From NCBI GenBank assembly GCA_041391505.1, contig JAWKNW010000009.1:1-64000 (forward strand): a stretch of 64,000 nt of DNA, given 5' to 3'. The position numbers and the translations under genes are program-made. Origin of the DNA: Rhodothermales bacterium. GTDB lineage: Bacteria > Bacteroidota > Rhodothermia > Rhodothermales > JAHQVL01. Shown here piece by piece: positions 51,087 through 59,195 of the stretch. The notes below the pieces were generated by a model. It worked only from the letters and a program-made list of their open reading frames with translations. It made no database searches and was not told the DNA's origin. Position 1 is the stretch's first letter. Each line of letters opens with the position of its first letter.

Positions 51087-51848
51087 ATGCCCATCGCTAC
51101 CGGTTCGATCTCACGCATGTGTGCTTTCCTCGTGCTCGCGGGCGCCCTCTGGCCGGCGGGTTGCGCTACGCAGCCGGAATCCGATGAGCCCGACCCCACC
51201 GCCGGTTATTACACCGACGGCGCGCCGCAATCCCCTGAAGGCAGCGGCCGGTTTTACCTCGGCCGCGAGGTCGCGCGCAGCGGCGACACGCCGGACGTCA
51301 CGGAGTGGCTCGAACGGCCCGGGCGGGAGGCGGAGGAATTTCCTACCCGGCTGATCCAGGCGCTGGAGCTGGCGCCGGCGGAGATCGTGGCCGATATCGG
51401 GGCCGGCACGGGGTATTTCACGTTTCGGATGGCCGCCCAGGTGCCCGAGGGAAAGGTGTATGCGGTGGATATCCAGCCCGCCATGCTCGAAACCATCCGC
51501 GAGCGGATGAAAGAGGAGGGGGTTACGAACATCGAGACCGTGCAGGGGACCGCCATGAGCCCCAACCTGCCGGCCGGCAGCGTGGACCTCGCCCTCATCG
51601 TGGTGTCCTACCACGAGTTTTCCCATCCGCGCGAGATGATGGAGCACGTGGTGGAGGCCCTCAAACCGGGCGGACGCTTTGTGCTCGTCGAATACCGGGG
51701 CGAGGATCCTACCGTACCCGTCAGCGCCGTACGCCGCATGTCCGAGGATCAGGCCATCAAGGAGATGCGCGCGGTGGGCCTCCGGTGGCGCGAGACGAAG
51801 GACATCCTTCCCCAGCAGCACTTCATGGTGTTCGAGAAGCCGGATTGA
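51087..51848 (+). CDS. SAM-dependent methyltransferase-like lipoprotein
   Basis: 253 residues. A lipoprotein signal (CAFLVLAGALWPAGC, Cys26) is followed by a conserved GYYTDGAPQSPEGSGRFYLGREVA block. A class I methyltransferase fold comes next: motif I VADIGAGTGYFTF (101-113), YAVDIQPAMLE and the post-motif SVDLALIVVSYHEFSHPREMM. It is therefore a Rossmann-fold methyltransferase domain that seems to be exported, where SAM is not expected. The family is fairly common in Bacteroidota and Gammaproteobacteria; its role is unclear. ATG 51087 is selected because the lipoprotein signal starts there; upstream in-frame residues are not signal-like. Confidence 0.75.
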   Translation: MPIATGSISRMCAFLVLAGALWPAGCATQPESDEPDPTAGYYTDGAPQSPEGSGRFYLGREVARSGDTPDVTEWLERPGREAEEFPTRLIQALELAPAEIVADIGAGTGYFTFRMAAQVPEGKVYAVDIQPAMLETIRERMKEEGVTNIETVQGTAMSPNLPAGSVDLALIVVSYHEFSHPREMMEHVVEALKPGGRFVLVEYRGEDPTVPVSAVRRMSEDQAIKEMRAVGLRWRETKDILPQQHFMVFEKPD

Positions 51849-52058
51849 GGCGTGCGCCGGCAAGCCGCCTCGTTATTTTCTATCAAATTTTCAAACGACA
51901 GGAACCTGTTTTAATACTCGCTGTAAATTCACACACTCCGCGACACCACATCATATCAAGATCACCCCTTCTCGATCTGTTTCGCGGCGTTTAGTTTGTC
52001 CGATCCTTGTCATCTTCTGTCCTGACTTGTAACGCTTCTGGAATCACACGGGAAAAGG

Positions 52059-52090
52059 TTGTTTTAGATTTTTGTGTGAACGTATATTCG
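52059..52090 (+). promoter_or_regulatory. Candidate promoter of the receiver-like gene
   Basis: TTG (52059-52061), 21 bp, TATATTCG (52083-52090). The spacing and boxes are the same as in the candidate promoter at 50951-50982, and it sits in an AT-rich stretch about 48 bp before ATG 52138. Confidence 0.5.
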
Positions 52091-52137
52091 AGCCCCTTTG
52101 ACGTTCCTTCGGCCAGGAAGCGTTACATCCCTCTGTC

Positions 52138-52626
52138 ATGAAACATCTACATCCCGATGCGTTCGCCGCATCCGCGGAAGGGCCGATGCGTTCCGTCCAG
52201 CCTGCTCCTTTCGAGCCTGACTCCTTATTCGGTCGGCTTCATCTGCCGTCGCTCCTCGTCGTGGAGCAGAACCAGGAGACGTCCGAACTCCTGGAGCTAT
52301 TCCTTTCCCAGGCCTACAACTTGACCGTGGTCCGGCACCACGATCGGGTGACCGATCTCCTCCGCGCCTTCCCGTATCAGCTCGTGTTCATGGGCATCGA
52401 CGAGGGCTGCGAACAGCCGGCCATCGATGCGCTGCAAGCCTTGCGCCTGGAAGACCGCGCCGGCCGACGCACGCCCGTCGTCGCGTCCGTCTGCTGCCTG
52501 GATTCCGAGACCGAACGCCGGCTCTTCAACGCCGGCTTCGACGGGTTCATCAAGCGCACCTTCACGCTCCGCGCCCTGTGCGACATGCTAAACCGCGTCC
52601 TGCAACGCGAAAACGCCTTCGCATGA
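52138..52626 (+). CDS. Degenerate response-regulator receiver-like protein
   Basis: 162 residues. An N-terminal extension of about 35 residues is followed by a receiver-like alpha/beta fold (LLVVEQNQETSELLELFLSQA; YQLVFMGID; TPVVASVCC; GFDGFIKRTFTLRALCDMLNRVL). The conserved Lys is present (Lys139 in FIKRTF), but the phospho-acceptor Asp at the end of beta-3 is replaced by Gly86 (LVFMG). The N-terminal acidic pocket has Glu43 where Asp is usual, so phosphorylation is unlikely. No effector domain is present. I infer a pseudo-receiver used as a protein-protein adaptor; Asp88 two residues on is a remote alternative acceptor. The gene is monocistronic and convergent with glpD. Confidence 0.75.
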   Translation: MKHLHPDAFAASAEGPMRSVQPAPFEPDSLFGRLHLPSLLVVEQNQETSELLELFLSQAYNLTVVRHHDRVTDLLRAFPYQLVFMGIDEGCEQPAIDALQALRLEDRAGRRTPVVASVCCLDSETERRLFNAGFDGFIKRTFTLRALCDMLNRVLQRENAFA

Positions 52627-52684
52627 CCGGGCAGGCGAAGGCGCCCCCTTAAACCTCGAACCTCACACCTCGAACGCCCCGGCG

Positions 52685-54247
52685 TCAGCCGGGGTGCACG
52701 TACCCCATCGCCATCTCCTGATAGGCGCGCACCTGTTCCTGTTGCCAGCGTTCATCCCGGTGCAGTACGCCGGCGAGCAGGCGCGCCACGTCCGGGGCAC
52801 AGGCGATGCTCGCGCGGGCATCCAGCAGGAGCGCCCTTGTCCGGCGGGCGAGCACATCCTCGACGCTGCGCGCCATCTCGTGTCGCGCGGCCCAGAGCAC
52901 TTCGCCTTTCTGATAGGGGAGATTGGGATGCAGCAGGCCCTGACCTTCCGGCGTTTCCTTGCACAGGGTGCGCAGTGCGGGCGCGTCGGCGCCGTAGTGC
53001 GCCAGCGGCCCGAACGTTTCGCTGTATTCGTGCCAGCCGTGCAGGTGGAGGGAGGGCGTCACCGTGGGCCGGTCCTCGAGCTGGGCAATGACGGCGGCGT
53101 GGTCGACGGTGTCTTCCGCCATCTTGCGGTAGGTGGTCCATTTCCCGCCAGTGATCGTCACGAGACCCGAACGCGATATCTGGAGCGTGTGGTCCCGCGA
53201 CAGCTCCGCCGTCGTTCCTTCTCCCGCGGAGCGAACGAGCGGCCGCAGGCCGGCGAAGCAGCTGAGCACATCGGAGGGCTCGGGGTCTTTGGTGAGATAC
53301 CGCTTGGCGTGTTCGAGCAGAAAGGCGAGTTCGTCGGCCAGTGGCCGCGGCTCGAGGGAGGCGTCTGTCATCGGCGTGTCCGTCGTCCCGATGACGGTGC
53401 GTTCGTGCCAGGGGATGGCGAAGAGCACGCGGCCGTCGTCGGTGTGGGGCACCATGATCGCGCTGTCGCCGGGGAGGAACGACCGGTCGAGCACGATATG
53501 CACGCCCTGGCTCGGCTGGATGATCGGCGCAGCGTCGGCGTCGTCCATCCGGCGGACGCCGTCGCTGAAGACGCCCGTCGCATTGATCACCACCTTCGCC
53601 CGGATCTCGTGCTCCGTGCCGGCTTCCCGGTCGCGCAGCCGTACGCCCTTCACTTGATCGTTTTCCTTGATCAGGCCGGTCACCTCCACGTAATTGAGGA
53701 CCGCCGCGCCGAGATCAACCGCGGTGCGCGCCATCGTGATCGCGAGCCGCGAATCGTCGAACTGGCCGTCGTGGTAGATCGTGCCGCCGCGGAGTCCGTC
53801 CGGCTCGATGGTGGGGATGCGCCGGAGCGTCTCCTCGCGGGACAGAAAGCGCGAGGGGCCGAAGCCTTCTTTGCCGGCGAGCATGTCGTAGATCTTCAGG
53901 CCGATGCCGTAAAAGGGCCCTTCCCACCAGTCGTAGTTCGGCACGACGAACGGCAGGTTGTGCACCAGATGCGGAGCGTTGCGCAGCAGCCGGCCCCGCT
54001 CGCGCAAGGCCTCCACCACCAGCGAGATGTTGCCCTGCTGCAGATACCGCACCCCGCCATGGACGAGCTTCGTGCTCCGGCTCGACGTTCCTTTGGCAAA
54101 GTCGTGCTGCTCCACCAGCAGGGTATTGTATCCCCGGGAGGCGGATTCGATCGCCGCGCCGAGTCCGGTGGCGCCTCCGCCGACGATGAGCATGTCCCAC
54201 GTTTCCGAGCGGTCGGTGAGCCGGCTGATCAGGTCGTCGCGATGCAT
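52685..54247 (-). CDS. glpD: Glycerol-3-phosphate dehydrogenase, FAD-dependent (aerobic type)
   Basis: 520 residues, the full length of GlpD. The N-terminal FAD-binding motif is DMLIVGGGATGLGAAIES (about 18-35), followed by the family-typical GTSSRSTKLVHGGVRYLQQG. The C-terminal TITGGKWTTYRKMAEDTVD is the conserved FAD/substrate block. It oxidises sn-glycerol-3-phosphate to dihydroxyacetone phosphate and feeds quinone at the inner-membrane face. No glpF or glpK is adjacent. The start ATG 54247 places the FAD motif at the expected distance. Confidence 0.96.
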   Translation of the reverse strand: MHRDDLISRLTDRSETWDMLIVGGGATGLGAAIESASRGYNTLLVEQHDFAKGTSSRSTKLVHGGVRYLQQGNISLVVEALRERGRLLRNAPHLVHNLPFVVPNYDWWEGPFYGIGLKIYDMLAGKEGFGPSRFLSREETLRRIPTIEPDGLRGGTIYHDGQFDDSRLAITMARTAVDLGAAVLNYVEVTGLIKENDQVKGVRLRDREAGTEHEIRAKVVINATGVFSDGVRRMDDADAAPIIQPSQGVHIVLDRSFLPGDSAIMVPHTDDGRVLFAIPWHERTVIGTTDTPMTDASLEPRPLADELAFLLEHAKRYLTKDPEPSDVLSCFAGLRPLVRSAGEGTTAELSRDHTLQISRSGLVTITGGKWTTYRKMAEDTVDHAAVIAQLEDRPTVTPSLHLHGWHEYSETFGPLAHYGADAPALRTLCKETPEGQGLLHPNLPYQKGEVLWAARHEMARSVEDVLARRTRALLLDARASIACAPDVARLLAGVLHRDERWQQEQVRAYQEMAMGYVHPG

Positions 54248-54446
54248 AGGGTCGTGTCGGTTGGTTCAGGAAAACGTCCCGCAGTATACCGCACGTCGCC
54301 GTGCGATGCCACGGGCGCGGGGGTCCGGGGGGAGCAGTACGATCTGGAACGGAGGGAGTAGCCATTCGGCACCCGGGGCGTCCTCCGCGCCGGCGGGGCC
54401 GGCGTATGTTGGGAAGGACGTTACACCCCATCCCACGGAAGCCGTC

Positions 54447-54794
54447 ATGCTGCGAGAACTGTACACCATCAAGGGCCGTCTCGGCCGCGAAGCCTATCTG
54501 AACCGGTATCTGGCCACGGCCGGCGTGCTCGTCGGCACGCTGCTGGCCTTCGGCTTCCAGGATGCGCTGGGGCTCGGTCATTCCGCTCTCACCGCGCTCC
54601 TTGCCGTCGCCTCGCTCGCCACGCTGAGCCTGGTGGCGGCCGCCATCCGCCGGCTCCACGACATGGACCGCTCCGCCTGGCACCTCGTCCTCATTCTGGT
54701 GCCCGTCTATAATCTGTACCTCTTTCTTTCCCTGCTCTGCGTGAAGGGCGAGGAAGCGATCAATGGCTACGGCCTGCGCCCCGAGCCGTTGTGA
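54447..54794 (+). CDS. DUF805 family small inner-membrane protein
   Basis: 115 residues. It opens YTIKGRLGREAYLNRYL, the DUF805 N-terminal motif, and has three to four hydrophobic segments (about 22-38, 46-66 and 80-98). The family block RRLHDMDRSAWHLVL and the end VKGEEAINGYG follow. Function unknown. ATG 54447 matches the family start and has GGAA nearby; the longer upstream frame is antisense to glpD. A strand switch places it just before the DUF5916 gene. Confidence 0.85.
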   Translation: MLRELYTIKGRLGREAYLNRYLATAGVLVGTLLAFGFQDALGLGHSALTALLAVASLATLSLVAAAIRRLHDMDRSAWHLVLILVPVYNLYLFLSLLCVKGEEAINGYGLRPEPL

Positions 54795-54854
54795 CCGTGT
54801 GGAATGTGGCCCCGTAAGGTCTCATTTTACACTTTTAACAACTTCCTGAGCTAT

Positions 54855-54891
54855 TATTCTCCGGTTTACCCCTGCATCTTACCGGAGAATA
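54855..54891 (+). promoter_or_regulatory. RBS-sequestering hairpin before the DUF5916 gene
   Basis: TATTCTCCGGT (54855-54865) is perfectly complementary to ACCGGAGAATA (54881-54891), with a 15-nt loop. The Shine-Dalgarno GGAGAA (54884-54889) is fully inside the 3' arm, and the GTG start is at 54896. Folding would block ribosome access, so translation may be conditional. No T-run follows, which argues against a terminator. Confidence 0.7.
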
Positions 54892-54895
54892 CCCC

Positions 54896-57181
54896 GTGCC
54901 GAGTATTTCACGTGCGCTCGTCGTGCTGGTCCTTGCGGCCACCCTGCCCCCGCTCACCGTTCTCGCCCAACCCAGTCCGTCCGATCGGGCGGAGGCGCGC
55001 TACGCACCTCCCGTGGCCCAGGCCACCCGCATCGCCACGGCGCCGGCGCTCGACGGCGACGTCCTGAACGACCCCGCCTGGGCGGCGCTCCCCGCGATTG
55101 AACGGTTCTGGCAGACCACGCCCGACGAAGGGGATCCGGCGACCGAGCGGACCGTCGTCAAGGTGGCGTTCGACGACCAGTATTTTTATGTCGGCGTGGT
55201 GTGCTACCACCAGGATGCGCACCAGATCATCGTTTCGGATGCCCGCCGCGACGGCGACCTCCAGGGCATCGACAGCTTCCAGTTCGTCCTCGATACCTAC
55301 ATGGACACCCAAAACGGCTTCGTTTTCGGGACGAGTCCGGCCGGTATCGAGTACGACGCGCAGATCGCCAATGAAGGCTCCGGCCAGTTCGGCTTCACCG
55401 GGCAGCAGGCCGGCTCCATGGGAGGGCTCAATGTGAACTGGGACGGCGCGTGGGATGTGAGCACCGAAATGGGCGACTATGGTTGGAGCGCCGAGTTCGC
55501 GATCCCCTTCCGCACGCTCCGCTTCCCGAAAAAAGCCGTGCAGTCGTGGGGCGTCAACTTCCAGCGTACGATCCGCCACAACAACGAGATCGCGTACTGG
55601 TCCAAACTCCCGCGCCAGTTCAACCTGTACCGCGTCTCCCGCGCCGGCACGCTCGAAGGGCTCGAAGTCCCCAACCCGCGCAATCTCAAGATCATGCCGT
55701 ACGTGCTCGGGCAGACCAGCGTGGACCGCATCGGCGACGCCGGCGGCAACATGGGCGACTTCGGCGTGGACGCCAAATACAGCCTGACGCCCAGCATGGC
55801 GCTGGACCTCACCTACAACACCGACTTCGCCCAGGTGGAGGTGGACGAGCAGCAGATCAATCTCGACCGCTTCTCGCTCTTCTTCCCTGAAAAAAGACCG
55901 TTTTTTCTCGAAAACGCCGGCCTGTTTTCCATCAACTCGGACGGCACGGCGCAGACCGGAAGCGACGTGGAGCTCTTCTTCTCCCGCCGCATCGGCATCG
56001 GAAGCGAGGGCGAAACGGTGCCGATCATCGGCGGCGCGAGGATGTCGGGCAGCATCGGGCGCACGAGCGTGGGTTTTCTCAACATGCAGACCGAGGCGCT
56101 AGAAGGCGTGACGGAGTCGAACAACTTCGGGGTCGCGCGCGTGGAGCAGAAGCTGAAAAACCGCTCGTCCGTCGGCTTCATGCTCGTGAATCGCGAAGGG
56201 CGGACGTCCCTCGCCAGCGGTATCGACAACCCCTACAACCGGCTGCTGGCGGTCGATGGGAAAGTGGGGATCGGGGAGAACACGGAGGTCACGGCCTACG
56301 TGGCGCGCACGTTTTCGCCGCATCTGGACGGCGCGCAGCATGCGTTCGATGTCTCTGCCCAGCGCAACACCGAAGCTTTTTTGCTTACCCTCCAGTACAG
56401 CGAAGTGGCCGACGAATTTAACCCCGAGGTCGGCTTCCTGGCACGGCAGAGCTACCGCAAGATCAACGGGCTCGTGTTCAATCGCATCCGCCCGGATGAC
56501 CTGCTCGGACTCCTCGAGATCCGCCCCCACGTCAACTACCGCGGCTACTGGGGCTTCACGGACGGGTTTCAGGAAACCGGGTATCTGCATGTCGACAGCC
56601 ACTGGGAATGGCGAAGCGGCATCGAGATCCACACCGGCATGAACGTGCGGAAGGAAGGGGTGCGCGAGGATTTTGAGCTGGGAGGCGTGGCCGTGCCGGC
56701 CGACACCTACAACTGGGCGGAGACGCAGCTGGTCTTCATGACCAACGAGAGCAAGAAGGTGAGCCTCGAGGAACGCGTAAACGCCGGCGGCTTCTTCGGC
56801 GGATCGCGCCTCTCAAGCACGACGACGCTTCGCCTCCGCATCGGCAATCGGTTCAACTCGGAGTTCGCGCTCCAGCGCAACGATGTGAGCCTGCCGGCCG
56901 GCGACTTCACGAGCAACCTGCTGCGGACGCGCCTGAGCTACGCCTTCACCCCCCGCATTTTCCTGCAGAGCCTGCTCCAGTACAACGACCAGGCGGAAGT
57001 GTGGTCCGCCAACGTGCGGTTCGGCTGGCTGCAATCGTCCAATACCGGGCTCTTCCTGGTCTTCAACCAGGCGAGCGGACTCGATCTCGCGAACGACGAC
57101 TACCTCCTGTACGGCTTCGGCGACCTGATCAACCGCAGCCTCACGCTGAAGTACACGCACCTGATCGATGTGTTTAAGTGA
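54896..57181 (+). CDS. DUF5916 outer-membrane protein with CBM9-like N-terminal domain
   Basis: 761 residues. GTG 54896 starts a signal peptide (ALVVLVLAATLPPLTVLAQ). Residues about 45-220 resemble the CBM9/DOMON-like domain (APALDGDVLNDPAWAALPAIERFWQ, VVKVAFDDQYFYVGVVCY). The remaining about 540 residues are DUF5916 beta-barrel-like: RPFFLENAGLFSI, LFFSRRIG, and many alternating strands ending DYLLYGFGDLINRSLTLKYTHLI. These proteins are frequent in Bacteroidota and thought to bind or import a substrate across the outer membrane; the substrate is unknown. The start lies within a hairpin-regulated leader, and a repeat block follows the stop codon. Confidence 0.85.
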   Translation: MPSISRALVVLVLAATLPPLTVLAQPSPSDRAEARYAPPVAQATRIATAPALDGDVLNDPAWAALPAIERFWQTTPDEGDPATERTVVKVAFDDQYFYVGVVCYHQDAHQIIVSDARRDGDLQGIDSFQFVLDTYMDTQNGFVFGTSPAGIEYDAQIANEGSGQFGFTGQQAGSMGGLNVNWDGAWDVSTEMGDYGWSAEFAIPFRTLRFPKKAVQSWGVNFQRTIRHNNEIAYWSKLPRQFNLYRVSRAGTLEGLEVPNPRNLKIMPYVLGQTSVDRIGDAGGNMGDFGVDAKYSLTPSMALDLTYNTDFAQVEVDEQQINLDRFSLFFPEKRPFFLENAGLFSINSDGTAQTGSDVELFFSRRIGIGSEGETVPIIGGARMSGSIGRTSVGFLNMQTEALEGVTESNNFGVARVEQKLKNRSSVGFMLVNREGRTSLASGIDNPYNRLLAVDGKVGIGENTEVTAYVARTFSPHLDGAQHAFDVSAQRNTEAFLLTLQYSEVADEFNPEVGFLARQSYRKINGLVFNRIRPDDLLGLLEIRPHVNYRGYWGFTDGFQETGYLHVDSHWEWRSGIEIHTGMNVRKEGVREDFELGGVAVPADTYNWAETQLVFMTNESKKVSLEERVNAGGFFGGSRLSSTTTLRLRIGNRFNSEFALQRNDVSLPAGDFTSNLLRTRLSYAFTPRIFLQSLLQYNDQAEVWSANVRFGWLQSSNTGLFLVFNQASGLDLANDDYLLYGFGDLINRSLTLKYTHLIDVFK

Positions 57182-57183
57182 GG

Positions 57184-57350
57184 GTGGGATTGGATGCGGG
57201 AGGGTAGATACAGGATACGGGCAGGATGTTGGTTGTGCCCGGACGGCTGAATAGCGCATCCCAAGATCTTGCATCCTGCATCCTGCATCCCGTCCCCACC
57301 ATCCCGCACCCCGCATCTAGCATCCCGCACCCCCCATCCCCCCATCCCCG
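57184..57350. repeat. Intergenic short-motif inverted repeat block
   Basis: The left half (57184-57228) contains GGATGCGGGAGGG and ATACGGGCAGGATG motifs. The right half (57257-57350) contains CATCCTGCATCCCG, GCATCTAGCATCCCG and CCCCCCATCCCC motifs, approximately complementary to the left half. It starts right after the DUF5916 stop codon and shares its words with 147-273. Confidence 0.8.
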
Positions 57351-57440
57351 CGCTGATTCGATGCATCGCGGATGACGGTTTGAAGGAATGCCCTGCGCAT
57401 ATTCAAGCGTACAGGGTTCATTCTTCATCTGTGGTCCCCC

Positions 57441-57803
57441 ATGATCGACACCGCGTATTCGCTCAACTCGTTTCCGGTCGCTTCGTCGGCCTTATCGCCC
57501 CAGATCCGGTTCAAAACCCGCAAGCCGGCGGGCCGGCCGGCGGCAGCGGCGCCGCAGCACCGGGCCGTCGCCTCGCCTTCCCCGGCAGCCGCGCCCCATG
57601 CGGCCATCGGGCGTAAACCGCATCGCGGCCAGGCGACGTATTTTGTCTTCGGACTGGCCCTGCTGCTGGTTGTCGTCCAGGCCTCGGCGTGGCTGCCCCT
57701 CGAAGGGGCCGAGCTCCTTTTCGTGCGGCTGGTCCTCTTCGCCGGCGCGGCGATCTGCTTCCTGGCTTCGAGTGACAAGGCGACGCCGGCGGTTAACGTG
57801 TAA
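57441..57803 (+). CDS. Small hypothetical membrane protein
   Basis: 120 residues; family not recognised. The N-terminal 60 residues are polar, proline- and alanine-rich, probably cytoplasmic and disordered. Two hydrophobic segments follow (YFVFGLALLLVVVQASAW, about 67-84, and FVRLVLFAGAAICFLAS, about 93-109). The C-terminus is short and charged. The gene lies on the same strand as the Nqr-associated small protein that starts 68 bp later, so the pair could be cotranscribed. ATG 57441 has no clear Shine-Dalgarno. Confidence 0.5.
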   Translation: MIDTAYSLNSFPVASSALSPQIRFKTRKPAGRPAAAAPQHRAVASPSPAAAPHAAIGRKPHRGQATYFVFGLALLLVVVQASAWLPLEGAELLFVRLVLFAGAAICFLASSDKATPAVNV

Positions 57804-57870
57804 CATCCGCCGGTCGAAACATAACGAACGGTCGGTCTTTAGACCATCATCACCAATCCAATCCGTCGTT

Positions 57871-58065
57871 ATGGCTACCGTTCTCGCTAGTGTCGTCGTT
57901 ATGGGGCTTGCGTTCGCGATGATCGCGACGCGCATTCTGCTCGTCAAGGACGGCGAATTCAAAGGCACCTGCAGCAGCAACAACCCGTATCTCAAGAACG
58001 AGTTGGGCGAATGCACGGTGTGCGGCAAGAAGGTCGACGAACCCTGCCAGCTCGAGACCAACTGA
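57871..58065 (+). CDS. Small membrane or secreted protein of the Nqr/ApbE neighbourhood
   Basis: 64 residues. One N-terminal transmembrane helix (VLASVVVMGLAFAMIATRILL) is followed by GEFKGTCSSNNPYLKNELGECTVCGKKVDEPC, a cysteine-rich tail. The pattern F(K/R)GTCxSNNP...CxxC is known from a Bacteroidota family usually encoded next to apbE and nqr genes. It probably sits in the inner membrane with the cysteine tail outside or in the membrane plane; a metal or Fe-S assembly role is possible but unproven. It converges on apbE with only 6 bp between the stops. Confidence 0.75.
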   Translation: MATVLASVVVMGLAFAMIATRILLVKDGEFKGTCSSNNPYLKNELGECTVCGKKVDEPCQLETN

Positions 58066-58071
58066 TCGCCC

Positions 58072-59100
58072 TCAGGGCGCGTTCGGGGCGATAAGCGGCG
58101 CGAAGCCGCTCGTCATGTGTTCGACAAACGCGGTGTCCGCCCCGGCCGTCACCAGATACCCTTCCAGTTCATTGCGCGACTCCAGGAACGCGAGCGCGCT
58201 ATCGCCCATCACCATGGCTGCCGTCGCGTAGCCGTCCGCCGTCATGCAGTCCGCCGCCACGATCGTCGCGCTGAGCAGCGTGCTGCGCGCCGGATAACCC
58301 GTCGTGGGATCGATCGTGTGGGCATATTTTTGCCCGTCGAGGACGTAGAAATTCCGATAATTGCCGGACGTGGCCATGCCGGCGTCTTCGAGCAGCACCA
58401 CCGTCTGCAGCGTCCGTTCCGCGGCATCCTCTTCCGGGCGATCGATGCCCACGCGCCAGGGCCGGCCGGCCGGATGCCGTCCGCGCACGACCACTTCGCC
58501 GCCGATCTCCACGAAATAGCTGGTCACGCCCCGGGCGTCTAGATACCGTCCGACTTCATCCACGCCGTAGCCCTTCGCGATGGCGCTGAAGTCGAGATGC
58601 GCGTTCGGGATCGCCTTCCGCACATGCAGCGAGTCGGGGGTGAGCTGGAAGGCGTCGAAGCGGACGAGCGCGAGCAGGGAGTCGACGTGCTCGCGGGACA
58701 TGGATTGCCGGCGCTCGGGTCCAAACCCCCAGGCCTCCACCAGCGGCCCGACGGCTGGATTGAAGGCGCCGTTTGTGGCCTCGTAGATCGAGCGGGAGGC
58801 CACGAATACGCGCCGGAAATGCGCGTCGATAGGGAAGGGGGCGCTGGTATCGTTCGAGCTGTTGAGCCGGGAGATCGTCGACGTGGGGATGTACGTCGAG
58901 AGTGACTGGTTGACGGCCGCAAGGAGCGAGTCGATGCCGGCGTGGTCGCGTTCCTGGCGCTCGGCCGGGCCGGCGTAGCGGATGCTGTAGGTGGTGCCCA
59001 TCGTGCGTCCCGTCAGTTCGATCAACGGTGCGGGCGCAGGCGCGGGCGCGCAGGCGTGGATGAAGCAGAGGCCGGCGAGGAGGATGGCGTAGCGAATCAT
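58072..59100 (-). CDS. apbE: FAD:protein FMN transferase (flavin transferase)
   Basis: 342 residues from ATG 59100, which starts a lipoprotein signal (ILLAGLCFIHAC). ApbE motifs include TGRTMGTTYSIRY, the FAD-binding SAIAKGYGVDEVGRYL, GGEVVVRG and the metal-site YAHTIDPTTGYPA. It attaches FMN by phosphoester to Thr in the SGAT motifs of NqrB and NqrC, both encoded in the next operon upstream (SGAT at NqrB Thr219 and NqrC Thr205). It is separated from nqrF by a terminator on the same strand, so it has its own regulation or depends on readthrough. Confidence 0.95.
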   Translation of the reverse strand: MIRYAILLAGLCFIHACAPAPAPAPLIELTGRTMGTTYSIRYAGPAERQERDHAGIDSLLAAVNQSLSTYIPTSTISRLNSSNDTSAPFPIDAHFRRVFVASRSIYEATNGAFNPAVGPLVEAWGFGPERRQSMSREHVDSLLALVRFDAFQLTPDSLHVRKAIPNAHLDFSAIAKGYGVDEVGRYLDARGVTSYFVEIGGEVVVRGRHPAGRPWRVGIDRPEEDAAERTLQTVVLLEDAGMATSGNYRNFYVLDGQKYAHTIDPTTGYPARSTLLSATIVAADCMTADGYATAAMVMGDSALAFLESRNELEGYLVTAGADTAFVEHMTSGFAPLIAPNAP

Positions 59101-59135
59101 GGGGATGGCGCGGTCGGGTTGGGATCGCACAAGAT

Positions 59136-59171
59136 AAAAAAACGAAAGGGTCGACACCGTCGACCCTTTCG
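59136..59171 (-). terminator. Terminator of the nqr operon
   Basis: On the minus strand a perfect 13-bp stem (CGAAAGGGTCGAC, loop GGT, GTCGACCCTTTCG) is followed by TTTTTTTATC. Confidence 0.95.
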
Positions 59172-59195
59172 ATACCCGTTATACGATGGCTTCGA

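Noticed and set aside
52138..52626. Functional response regulator
   Set aside because: The phospho-acceptor Asp is replaced by Gly86 and there is no output domain, so I call it a pseudo-receiver.
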